Positions 1 through 7,417 of a DNA stretch of 64,000 bases are shown here, one piece after another. The first letter of the stretch is position 1; every line of letters starts with the position of its first letter. Under the pieces are notes generated by a model. It did not search any database. It had not been told where the DNA came from and saw only the letters and a program-made list of their open reading frames with translations. The position numbers and the translations under genes were made by a program. Source of the stretch: Elusimicrobiota bacterium (GTDB lineage: Bacteria; Elusimicrobiota; Elusimicrobia; FEN-1173). The DNA lies in contig JADJJR010000001.1 of NCBI GenBank assembly GCA_016706425.1, positions 2,046,001-2,110,000 of the forward strand. The letters are read 5' to 3'.

Positions 1-2
1 GG

Positions 3-986
3 ATCGATCGAAAACGGATTGAAGGGGAACGATATCAGCGTTTCTCTCAAAAAATCAGCCTCGAGTCCACCCAGCGGCGGTTCCGAGAAACCCTGCTTCA
101 CTTGAACGAGAGAACCCACTGCGGTCTTTGCCGCGGGGGCACTTACGAAGGCAGCCGCGAAATCGCCAATGTGCCCAGCGACGTGAGGCGATACGCCAAT
201 GAGTTTTTCACCGTTTGGCGGTGTGGCGCCTGCGCGGCGATTCACTCCCTCCGCACGATGGACTTGACGGATTATTACGCCGATTATCCCTACGATCAAA
301 TCGGCAGCAACCCCTTTATCCAGCGAGCGGTCGGCAACCTGTCACGTCTCCTCCGCCGTTACGGAATTAAGAAAAACGCGCGCCTTCTTCTAAGCGCCCC
401 TTTCGTTGGCGTGCACGCGGAGATCCTCCGTCGGGAGGGGTTTGAGTCAATCACGGTTTTGCCACGACAAAAACCCGGGGAGCCCCCCCCCGTTCTCCCC
501 TTGGGGGCTTACGACGCCGTGGTGTTCTTGGGAACCCTGGAAGACATCGACCACCCCGGGGCCCTCTTGCGTCAAACGGCAACGTCCTTGGCTCCAGAGG
601 GACGGGTGTTCCTCCAATGCCCGGACGCCGGGCGCATTGATTTAAGCCGGGTGAACGCGCACCGCCACGACCTTCACCAACCCTATCACCTCCACGTGTT
701 TTCAAAAATCATCCTTTTTCGTTTGGCCCGCGAGGCCGGTTTGGAACTCGTGGACCTTCAATGGCGGCATTTCTGGGACACGCTTTTCCCGTTTGTGAAC
801 ATCCGGACCGTCCATTCTCTCAGCCGAATGACCGATCGATCCTTGGACAGCACCATCGTTCTGTCGGAAATTAAATTCCGCCGCTGGTGGCATTGGCCGG
901 CGCTTCTGTTCAACGGTTTCTTCGGAGGGCTGTTTCGGAAAAACGTGTGGATGTGGGCGGTGTTCGAGCGGCCCAAACCGCCCTAA
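3..986 (+). CDS. C-terminal part of a glycosyltransferase/methyltransferase-like fusion protein (5' end outside window)
   Basis: The frame is open from the window edge to TAA at 984-986. The first possible start inside is TTG at 102, but the codons before it read as protein and resemble the linker of the fusion gene at 55879-57945: both have a Y-x-R-F block, then F-R-E-T, then a zinc ribbon. I therefore read this as the 3' part of a glycosyltransferase fusion. Visible parts are a zinc ribbon (CGLC and CGAC pairs) and a Rossmann-like methyltransferase fold ending in a hydrophobic, Trp-rich segment. The SAM-binding glycine motif is degenerate (LLLSAPFVG where DxGxxxG is expected), so catalytic activity is doubtful. 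The stop overlaps the convergent neighbour's stop by four bases (983-986). Likely role is surface polysaccharide or glycoconjugate assembly; substrate unknown. Confidence 0.75.
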   Translation: MDRKRIEGERYQRFSQKISLESTQRRFRETLLHLNERTHCGLCRGGTYEGSREIANVPSDVRRYANEFFTVWRCGACAAIHSLRTMDLTDYYADYPYDQIGSNPFIQRAVGNLSRLLRRYGIKKNARLLLSAPFVGVHAEILRREGFESITVLPRQKPGEPPPVLPLGAYDAVVFLGTLEDIDHPGALLRQTATSLAPEGRVFLQCPDAGRIDLSRVNAHRHDLHQPYHLHVFSKIILFRLAREAGLELVDLQWRHFWDTLFPFVNIRTVHSLSRMTDRSLDSTIVLSEIKFRRWWHWPALLFNGFFGGLFRKNVWMWAVFERPKPP

Positions 987-1882
987 TTCGGAATCGCGGT
1001 CCCCGGGTTTTTTCGGAAGAGCACCATGACGTGGTCGGTTTTGGGCGAGGAGGGAAAACCCCCGAAGAAAAAAAGCCATAACAAAACGGGGTGTTTGAAA
1101 AAGAGGCCGTACCGGGGGGGTTCATAGGCCGCGTCAATCAAATTGCCCTGCGTTTTCAGCCAACTCTCAAGAAACCGCCGCGAACAGCCCGGCCAAAAGG
1201 AATCCATGTACCATCGGTTGTAAACCCGAATGGGGTAAAGACCGTGGTCCCCCCCCAGCGCAACCAAGGAATTGAGGCTGAGGATGTGGCGGTGGTAGGG
1301 CACGTGAATTTGATGAAGATGTTCCTCAGGCCGGGAAAGATCGATGCCTTCGGCGTTGGGGGTTTGAACGGCCAGCAGGCCGCCGGGGGACAACAAACCC
1401 ACCAGTCGCGCAAAATGCCCGCGGGGATCGTCATCGTGCTCCAGGACATCGGAACTGAAAACAACATCGTATTTTTCCTTCAACAACTCCGGCCTTTTAA
1501 AGGCGTCGACGTAAGGATCGTACCCAACGGCGGCGTTGAAGCCGCGGCCACGCAAATAATCGACGAACAAACCGGTGTTGCACCCGTAATCCAACAACCG
1601 CTCCCCCCGGGTGAAACCGGCGTGGGCGAGTCGCTTCGCCAACCCACGAAAAAACACGCGCAACAAGTAATCCAGGCCTTGCCGGCGAATGGGGTATCCC
1701 TCGTAGTATGCCGACAGATCCACGAATTTCTCCGTGTGCAAGGATTGGCAATGAGGACAGCGCCACAACCCGAAGCGTTGATCCCGATAACGCCGCACGT
1801 TGCAGCGAACCGTCGCTGTCTCCCGGGGGGGAGCCACCGTCCGACACACAAGACATTCTCGGTCGGCGGGGCCCGGGGTCAC
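983..1882 (-). CDS. Class I SAM-dependent methyltransferase with N-terminal zinc ribbon
   Basis: A 299-residue protein starting at GTG 1882, chosen because GTGA overlaps the stop of mtnP (1879-1882); the longer open frame would run through mtnP. Zinc-ribbon pairs are C10/C13 and C42/C45. Motif I is intact (LLDYGCNTG, residues 96-104), followed by an acidic strand end (GYDPY), a SSDVLEH segment and LLSPGGLL, as in Methyltransf_11/23-type enzymes. It is a paralogue of the methyltransferase-like domains at 3-986 and in the fusion at 55879-57945, sharing the His-rich HQxxxPYHxH block and the Trp/Phe-rich C-terminus, but it has no glycosyltransferase part. Last gene of the kinase-mtnP unit. Substrate unknown; a sugar or other small-molecule acceptor is plausible from its relatives. 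Confidence 0.85.
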   Translation of the reverse strand: MTPGPADRECLVCRTVAPPRETATVRCNVRRYRDQRFGLWRCPHCQSLHTEKFVDLSAYYEGYPIRRQGLDYLLRVFFRGLAKRLAHAGFTRGERLLDYGCNTGLFVDYLRGRGFNAAVGYDPYVDAFKRPELLKEKYDVVFSSDVLEHDDDPRGHFARLVGLLSPGGLLAVQTPNAEGIDLSRPEEHLHQIHVPYHRHILSLNSLVALGGDHGLYPIRVYNRWYMDSFWPGCSRRFLESWLKTQGNLIDAAYEPPRYGLFFKHPVLLWLFFFGGFPSSPKTDHVMVLFRKNPGTAIPN

Positions 1883-2733
1883 TTGAGCAATATCGCCAAC
1901 CGACGCCGGGCGGCGGCGGAACGGGCCGCGGGGGCCGTGAAGACCGCGTCCCGCAAGGCGTGGCCGCAGCCGCATTCGCGCGGCCCCGTCAATTGGGGCA
2001 AAAGCCAGGGCAACAGGGTCCGCACGCGCTCGACGTTGGCGCTCAACGTCGCCACCACCTTCCCGGCGGACACCTCCTCGCCCTCTTTCCAGACGTCGTA
2101 ATCGGTGACGAGGGACACGCTGGCGTAACACATCCGCGCTTCCCGCGCGAGTTTGTACTCCGGCGCGAGGGTCATGCCGACGACGGAAAACCCCTGGGAC
2201 TTGTGGAATTTCGACTCGGCTTTTGTGGAAAACCCCGGCCCTTCCATGCACACGTAGGTGCCGCCCGTGTGCGTGACGGCCCCGGTTTTACGCGCCGCCG
2301 CGGCGATCTTTTCGGCCAGGGACGGACAGAGCGGTCGGTCGAGCGCCACGTGGGCCACGATGCCCCCGCCGAAAAAGGTGACGGGGCGAAGGTGGGTGCG
2401 GTCCACCACTTGGTCGGGCACAAGGAAATCCCCGGGGGCCACGTCCTCCCGCAAACTGCCGACGGCCCCGACGCCGACGATCCGCTCGACGCCCAGGGAT
2501 TTCAAAGCGTAAATGTTCGCCCGCGACGGGATCTCGGACGGCAGCAGGCGGTGGCCCCGGCCGTGCCGGGGCAAAAAGGCGCACCGCACCCCCGCCAGGG
2601 TGCCGAGGACAATCTCATCGGAGGGAAAACCGAAAGGCGTGCGGGGCCGCGCGCAACGCAGACGCTCGACGCCCGGGAGGTCGTAGAGACCGCTGCCGCC
2701 GATGACCGCGACGCCGACGCGTTCGCGGCTCAT
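1879..2733 (-). CDS. mtnP: S-methyl-5'-thioadenosine phosphorylase
   Basis: A 284-residue member of the PNP/MTAP nucleoside phosphorylase family. It should cleave methylthioadenosine with phosphate to adenine and 5-methylthioribose-1-phosphate, in methionine salvage and polyamine by-product recycling. Visible family features are the N-terminal phosphate-binding GGSG (residues 12-15), the RHGRGH block, the CMEGPGFSTKAES segment, the GMTLAPEYKLARE substrate loop and the late DYD motif. The ATG at 2733 overlaps the histidine kinase stop (ATGA), and its own stop overlaps the methyltransferase GTG. The pairing with a methyltransferase may only reflect recycling of SAM-derived by-products. Confidence 0.93.
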   Translation of the reverse strand: MSRERVGVAVIGGSGLYDLPGVERLRCARPRTPFGFPSDEIVLGTLAGVRCAFLPRHGRGHRLLPSEIPSRANIYALKSLGVERIVGVGAVGSLREDVAPGDFLVPDQVVDRTHLRPVTFFGGGIVAHVALDRPLCPSLAEKIAAAARKTGAVTHTGGTYVCMEGPGFSTKAESKFHKSQGFSVVGMTLAPEYKLAREARMCYASVSLVTDYDVWKEGEEVSAGKVVATLSANVERVRTLLPWLLPQLTGPRECGCGHALRDAVFTAPAARSAAARRRLAILLK

Positions 2734-4289
2734 TCGCGGGCCGGCTTGGCCAAGCGAAGCAATTCCCGGATTTTCTCGAGCATTTCCGGCACGCGGAAGG
2801 GTTTAAGAAAATACGCCGTGGCGCCCCGTTCCATGGCTTCTTCGGCGGCCTCCCTGTATCCCGAGACGACCAAAATCGGGATGGACCGCGTGCGCGGGTT
2901 GGCCCGCAGGCGGGACAACACCTCCAACCCGTTCATGTCGGGCATCATGATGTCGAGAACGATCAAGTGGAAGCCCCGCCGCTCGACTTCTTCCAGAGCT
3001 TCGCGGCCCCGCGCGCAGGTGACGAGGTCCACGTCCCCCCCGAGGGAGGAAAACCCGACCTCGACCAATTCCAGCATGTTGGGGTTGTCGTCGACCCACA
3101 GCGCCGAACGACGCCCCACGGGCGCGGGAAAAGTCTCGCCCCCCGCGTCGCCGTCGACGCGGGTCAAGGTGACGTTGACGGTGGTGCCCAGATTCGGACC
3201 GGGGGACTCCAACCAAATACGGCCCCCGTGGCTTTCGACGACGTGTTGGCAATAGGCCAACCCCAAACCCAGCCCGCCGTAGGACCGGGTGAGGGTCGGG
3301 TCCGCGTGAAAAAATTTCTGAAACACGAAAGGCAGGGCCTCTTTGGGAATGCCCTGGCCGGAATCTTGCACGGACAACAACACCGATTTGGAAGGCAGCC
3401 CGTGCAGGCCGACCTCCACGTGCCCGCCCGCGGGGGTGAATTTGAGGGCGTTGAGCAACAGGTGCTCGACCACTTTGCCGAGGCCCGACTCATCGCCTTT
3501 GACGCGGAAATTTTCCGGCGGGGGCGCCAGGGTCAAACGCACCCCTTTTTTCTCGAAGAGGGCGCGGGCCGCCTCCACCTGGCGGGTCACCGTGTCGGCC
3601 AGGGACAGGGGCCGCGCGTCCACGCGGGGGCGGTCCTTCAGCGTGTCCTGCACGTCGAGCAGTTGGTTGATCAATCGCGAGAGGTTTTGCGACTGTTCGA
3701 TGATTTTTTTCAGGCTGTCGGATTGCTTGTCCGTCACCGGGCCCATGCGGGCGGCGAGCAACAGCTCGCTCATGCCCAAAATGGAGGTCAGCGGCGTGCG
3801 CAGCTCGTGGGAGATCGTCGCCAGGAAGTCGTTCTTCATCTGGCTGATTTGGTGGAGCTCGGCGTTTTCACGCTTCAAGCGGAACGTCATCAGGAGCCGC
3901 TTGAGCAGGCCCGACAAATCCAGCGCGACGAAATCCTCCTTCATCAAATGGTCGAGGGCGCCGTGCTTCATGGCTTCGACGGCGGCGCGCGCCTCCTCCC
4001 GGGCGGAGAGGGCGACCACCGGCAGGGGCAGCGACATCCGGCCCAACCGGGCCAAGAGCTCCACCCCCGGGGTGTCCGGCAGGTTCATGTCCAGGAAAAC
4101 GAGATCGTAGGGTTGGGCGTAAAGGCGTTGCAGGAAATCCGCCCCGGATTCGCAGGTGTCCACGCGGATGCGCCACCCGGGGAGTGACTCCATGCGGCGC
4201 ACCTGCGTGCGAAGCTCGGTGGGATCGCCGTCGGCGATCAAAACCCGAAGCGGGGGTTCGGCGGAATCAAAAGGGTCTTCGGCGCTCAT
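2730..4289 (-). CDS. Hybrid sensor histidine kinase (REC-HisKA-HATPase-REC)
   Basis: A 519-residue cytoplasmic two-component protein with no membrane segment. The N-terminal receiver (about 12-135) has phospho-acceptor D67 and K117. A HisKA dimerisation domain follows with H161 in the HELRTP box, then an HATPase with N box (N280), DSGQGIP G1 box and GGLGLGLAY G2 box. The C-terminal receiver (about 394-512) has acceptor D446 in VLDIMMPD and K496. There is no Hpt domain and no output domain, so the partner is elsewhere or signalling is by phosphorelay. With the receiver at the N-terminus it probably takes its signal from another kinase. First gene of its unit, directly behind a strong promoter with almost no leader. 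Confidence 0.93.
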   Translation of the reverse strand: MSAEDPFDSAEPPLRVLIADGDPTELRTQVRRMESLPGWRIRVDTCESGADFLQRLYAQPYDLVFLDMNLPDTPGVELLARLGRMSLPLPVVALSAREEARAAVEAMKHGALDHLMKEDFVALDLSGLLKRLLMTFRLKRENAELHQISQMKNDFLATISHELRTPLTSILGMSELLLAARMGPVTDKQSDSLKKIIEQSQNLSRLINQLLDVQDTLKDRPRVDARPLSLADTVTRQVEAARALFEKKGVRLTLAPPPENFRVKGDESGLGKVVEHLLLNALKFTPAGGHVEVGLHGLPSKSVLLSVQDSGQGIPKEALPFVFQKFFHADPTLTRSYGGLGLGLAYCQHVVESHGGRIWLESPGPNLGTTVNVTLTRVDGDAGGETFPAPVGRRSALWVDDNPNMLELVEVGFSSLGGDVDLVTCARGREALEEVERRGFHLIVLDIMMPDMNGLEVLSRLRANPRTRSIPILVVSGYREAAEEAMERGATAYFLKPFRVPEMLEKIRELLRLAKPARE

Positions 4290-4298
4290 GAAGGGTTC

Positions 4299-4327
4299 AG
4301 TATAAAGGGATCGGTGCGCCTTGGCAA
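4299..4327 (-). promoter_or_regulatory. Sigma-70 promoter of the histidine kinase operon, leaderless type
   Basis: On the minus strand TTGCCA (4327-4322) and TATACT (4304-4299) are separated by exactly 17 bases. The kinase ATG starts only 9 bases after the -10 box, so transcription should begin within about three bases of the start codon and there is no room for a ribosome-binding site. Confidence 0.7.
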
Positions 4328-4338
4328 GATGGGCGGCG

Positions 4339-5289
4339 TCACCGCGCGGGGCGCAAGAGAACCACGTCGCCGCCCACCACCGCGATGGTCCGCCCCGCGG
4401 CCGACAGGCGCAGGCGTCCCGCCGGGTCCACGCCCAGGGCGCGCCCGCGCACCGGACCGTCGGGCCCCACGCCCGTCACCCAACAGCCGTTCAGCACCGA
4501 CCGCGTGTTGTAGGCCCGCTGGAAGGGCGCGAACCCCCCCCGCGCGTGTCGGACGTAGGAGCGGGCGAACCGGGCCAACCATTCCGACAACAATTCCCCC
4601 CGGGGGGTGGGACCCGCCCAGTCCCGCACGGCCCCGGTGCCCACGCCCGGGATGACCGGAGCGCGGTTGTTCACGTTCACGCCGATGCCCAACACCATCC
4701 ATTGCACGCGGTCCGGCTCCAGGGCCATTTCCGTAAGGACACCGCCGATTTTTTTCCCGTCCGCCCACACGTCGTTGGGCCATTTGACCCCCGCGGGCAC
4801 ACCGCGGGCGCGCAGGGTGTCGGCCCAGTCGAGGGCGGCGACCAGCGCTAAAGAGGGGGCGTGGGCGGGAGCGGCCGCGGGCCGAAGCAGAATCGAATAC
4901 CACAATCCCCCGGCGGGGGACGACCAGACCCGACCCCGGCGACCCCGGCCGGCGCGTTGGCGGTCCGCCACCACAATCAGACCTTCGGGCGCGCCCCGGG
5001 CGGCTCGGTTTTTGACTTCGTCCTGGGTCGACGGGACCACCGGGCGGTGCAGGAGCGGCCCCGCGAAACCATGAAGCGGCACGGCGTCGAACCCATCGGC
5101 CCCCGCCCGCAGGCGATAGCCCATGCGTGGGGTGCCCGTGACCCGGTGACCGACGGCGCGCAGTTTTTCGATGCGTTTGTGAACCGCCGCCCGGGATATT
5201 CCAAAGCGGCGGGCCAGGTCCGCCCCCGACAGGGGGCCGGGGGCCTTCCGCAACAACGCCAGCAGCGCGCGCGCGCCGTCGGTCTTCAC
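4339..5289 (-). CDS. birA: Bifunctional biotin-[acetyl-CoA-carboxylase] ligase / biotin repressor
   Basis: A 316-residue protein starting at GTG 5289, which overlaps the nadC stop as GTGA; the longer open frame upstream is antisense-free but runs through nadC. The N-terminal winged helix-turn-helix (about 1-60, with SGADLARRFGISRAAVHKRI) is the repressor-type domain. The ligase core has the biotinyl-AMP-binding GRGRRGRVW (the loop that orders on ligand binding), KWPNDVW and KIGGVLTE motifs, and an SH3-like C-terminal domain. It attaches biotin to the carrier protein of carboxylases and may repress biotin genes, although no biotin genes are in this window. Second gene after nadC. Confidence 0.95.
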   Translation of the reverse strand: MKTDGARALLALLRKAPGPLSGADLARRFGISRAAVHKRIEKLRAVGHRVTGTPRMGYRLRAGADGFDAVPLHGFAGPLLHRPVVPSTQDEVKNRAARGAPEGLIVVADRQRAGRGRRGRVWSSPAGGLWYSILLRPAAAPAHAPSLALVAALDWADTLRARGVPAGVKWPNDVWADGKKIGGVLTEMALEPDRVQWMVLGIGVNVNNRAPVIPGVGTGAVRDWAGPTPRGELLSEWLARFARSYVRHARGGFAPFQRAYNTRSVLNGCWVTGVGPDGPVRGRALGVDPAGRLRLSAAGRTIAVVGGDVVLLRPAR

Positions 5290-6146
5290 AACGCCACCAC
5301 GTCCATGTTGAAATCCAAGGCCGGGGCGGAGTGGGTGAGCCGCCCCACCGACACGCGGTCGACCCCAGCGCGGGCCAGGGCCGGCATCGCCGCCAAGGTC
5401 ACCCCGCCCGAGACTTCCAAGAAGGGTGCTTTCCGTCCCCGCGCGGCGCACCAGCGACGGATCCAGCGCACCGCGCCGGGCAAACCCGCCCGGGGCATGT
5501 TGTCCAAAAGAACGATATCGGCCCCGGCCTCCAAGGCCCACAGGACCTCGGCGCGATCGCGGGCCTCCATTTCGACGAGCCGCCCCGACCCGCGGGCCCG
5601 CGCCACGCGGCGGATCAATTCGGCCCGCCCCGGAGCGCTCCGGTAAAAAGACAAATGATTTTCCTTGATCAAAAAGGCGTCGGCCAAATCCCGCCGATGG
5701 TTCGTTCCCCCGCCCAGGCGCACCGCGTATTTTTGAAGGTCCCGCAGGCCGGGCAGGGTTTTTCGGGTTTCGAGAACCGCGGGCCCCCGTCGCCCCGCGG
5801 CGTCTACGAATTGCCGCGTTTGGGTGGCGACGCCGGACAAATGGGTGAGGAAGTTCAAAGCCGACCGTTCGGCCGACAGGAGGGAGCGCAGAGGCCCCCG
5901 CGCCTCCAGCACGCGCTGGCCGGGCCGGACGCGGGCCCCTTCCCGAACCAACGGACGAACGCGCACCCGCCGGTCCATTTCCCGAAAGACAGCCTGGGAC
6001 AGGGGCAAACCCGCCAACACACCCGGAGCGCGGGCCACCAGAAAGGCCCGCCCCCGGGCCGCGGCGGGCACGAAAGCGGCCCCCGTGATGTCGCGGCGGG
6101 CGCGGTCTTCCGCCAGGGCGGCGCGGGCGTATCGTCGGAAATCCAT
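5286..6146 (-). CDS. nadC: Nicotinate-nucleotide pyrophosphorylase (carboxylating)
   Basis: A 286-residue quinolinate phosphoribosyltransferase, which converts quinolinate and PRPP to nicotinate mononucleotide with loss of CO2 in de novo NAD synthesis. Family motifs are EDRARRDITG near the N-terminus, LSGVAT, the ETRKTLPGLRDLQKYAVRLG block, NHR, IKENH, and EVSGGV close to the C-terminus. The ATG at 6146 lies six bases behind a predicted -10 box. The gene is translationally coupled to birA and diverges from the GAF/HD-GYP gene. Confidence 0.95.
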   Translation of the reverse strand: MDFRRYARAALAEDRARRDITGAAFVPAAARGRAFLVARAPGVLAGLPLSQAVFREMDRRVRVRPLVREGARVRPGQRVLEARGPLRSLLSAERSALNFLTHLSGVATQTRQFVDAAGRRGPAVLETRKTLPGLRDLQKYAVRLGGGTNHRRDLADAFLIKENHLSFYRSAPGRAELIRRVARARGSGRLVEMEARDRAEVLWALEAGADIVLLDNMPRAGLPGAVRWIRRWCAARGRKAPFLEVSGGVTLAAMPALARAGVDRVSVGRLTHSAPALDFNMDVVAL

Positions 6147-6152
6147 GGTCGC

Positions 6153-6182
6153 ATTGTAGCCTTCCCTCGGGGGCCCTGTCCA
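6153..6182 (-). promoter_or_regulatory. Sigma-70 promoter of nadC-birA, leaderless
   Basis: Minus strand TGGACA (6182-6177), an 18-base spacer, then TACAAT (6158-6153). Only six bases separate the -10 box from the nadC ATG, so the expected start of transcription is at or next to the A of ATG. Confidence 0.65.
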
Positions 6183-6238
6183 GGGGCGAAAAATCCCGTG
6201 GAAAAACCGCCTTTCTCGCTCTAGGCTTAAGGCAAACC

Positions 6239-7417
6239 ATGGCCGCGAATCGAAAAAAGAAAGCCCCGCCGCCCGCCCGAGGGGAACTGGCGCGCCTACG
6301 GGAATGGCAACGGCGACTGAGCCTATTGCTCAATTATTCCCGGGCCATTTCCACCCACAAAGATCTTCCATCGCTGTTCCGGCTGTTGGTCGACGCCTCC
6401 TGCAAAATCCTGAGGGCGGAACGCGCAACCGTCTTTCTGCTCGACTCGGCCGCCAACGAACTGTGGTCCCGGGCCACCTCCACGAACGAGGTGTTCCGCG
6501 TGCCCGCCGACCGGGGGATCGTGGGCGAGGCCATCGCCCGGGGCCGGGTGATCAACATCCCCGACGCCTACGCGGACCGCCGGTTCAACCCCGACGTCGA
6601 CAAGTCCACAGGCTACCGAACCCGCAGCTTGTTAACGGCGCCCCTCACCGACGCACAGGGCCGCCCCCTGGGTGCCCTCCAGATGCTCAACAAACGGGGC
6701 GGGCGGTTCACCCGCGAGGACGAGCGCATGCTCGTGCTATTCGCCGAACAGGCGGGCGCCGCCCTCGAGAACGCCCGGCTCTACGATGAACTCCAGGCCG
6801 CGATCAAGGACACGATTTTCCGCCTCGCGGCGGCCGCCGAATTTAAAGACGAAGACACCCACAACCATTTGGAGCGCGTGAGCCGCTACAGCGGCGTTTT
6901 GGCGGAGGAACTGGGACTTTCGGAGGAATGGCGGCGGCTGATCCGCCTGGCGAGCCCCATGCACGACATCGGCAAACTGGGCGTGCCCGACGCCGTGTTG
7001 CGCAAGCCCGGCAAGCTGAACGACGAGGAATGGGTGGAGATGCGCAAGCACCCCCTGTACGGTTCCAAGATTTTGGGGAACGCCTCCAACGACGTGATCC
7101 GCATGTCGGAACGCGTGGCGCGCTGCCACCACGAGAAATGGGACGGCAGCGGCTATCCGGCCAAGCTTTCCGGCGAGGACATCCCCCTCGAGGCCCGGGT
7201 GGTCGCGCTGGCGGACGTGTTCGACGCCCTCACCACACGCCGCCCCTACAAACCGGCCTTCACACTCGAAGACACCCTGCGCCTCATTGACGAGGGCGCG
7301 GGCAAACATTTCGACCCGCGCCTGGTCGAAGCCTTCCACCGTTGTCTGCCGAAAATTTTGTCCATTCAGCGGGAGTTCGCCGATCCCGCCCCGCCCGAAA
7401 TTTCAAACGCGCTTTGA
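6239..7417 (+). CDS. GAF domain / HD-GYP cyclic-di-GMP phosphodiesterase
   Basis: A 392-residue soluble protein. The GAF sensor domain covers about residues 40-185 and a short helix links it to an HD-GYP domain (about 195-375). The catalytic H242-D243 pair lies in MHDIGKLGVPD, and the GYP motif is at 305-307 in GSGYPAKL, followed by ALADVFDALT. HD-GYP proteins hydrolyse cyclic di-GMP; the GAF domain probably senses a small ligand. It is one of only two plus-strand genes in the window, divergent from nadC, and its last 15 bases overlap the end of uvrB. I see no convincing promoter in the 92-bp upstream gap. Confidence 0.92.
   Translation: MAANRKKKAPPPARGELARLREWQRRLSLLLNYSRAISTHKDLPSLFRLLVDASCKILRAERATVFLLDSAANELWSRATSTNEVFRVPADRGIVGEAIARGRVINIPDAYADRRFNPDVDKSTGYRTRSLLTAPLTDAQGRPLGALQMLNKRGGRFTREDERMLVLFAEQAGAALENARLYDELQAAIKDTIFRLAAAAEFKDEDTHNHLERVSRYSGVLAEELGLSEEWRRLIRLASPMHDIGKLGVPDAVLRKPGKLNDEEWVEMRKHPLYGSKILGNASNDVIRMSERVARCHHEKWDGSGYPAKLSGEDIPLEARVVALADVFDALTTRRPYKPAFTLEDTLRLIDEGAGKHFDPRLVEAFHRCLPKILSIQREFADPAPPEISNAL

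Noticed and set aside
6199..6227. Plus-strand promoter TGGAAA-N17-TAGGCT before the HD-GYP gene
   Set aside because: Matches are only four and three of six, weaker than the other promoters in the window.
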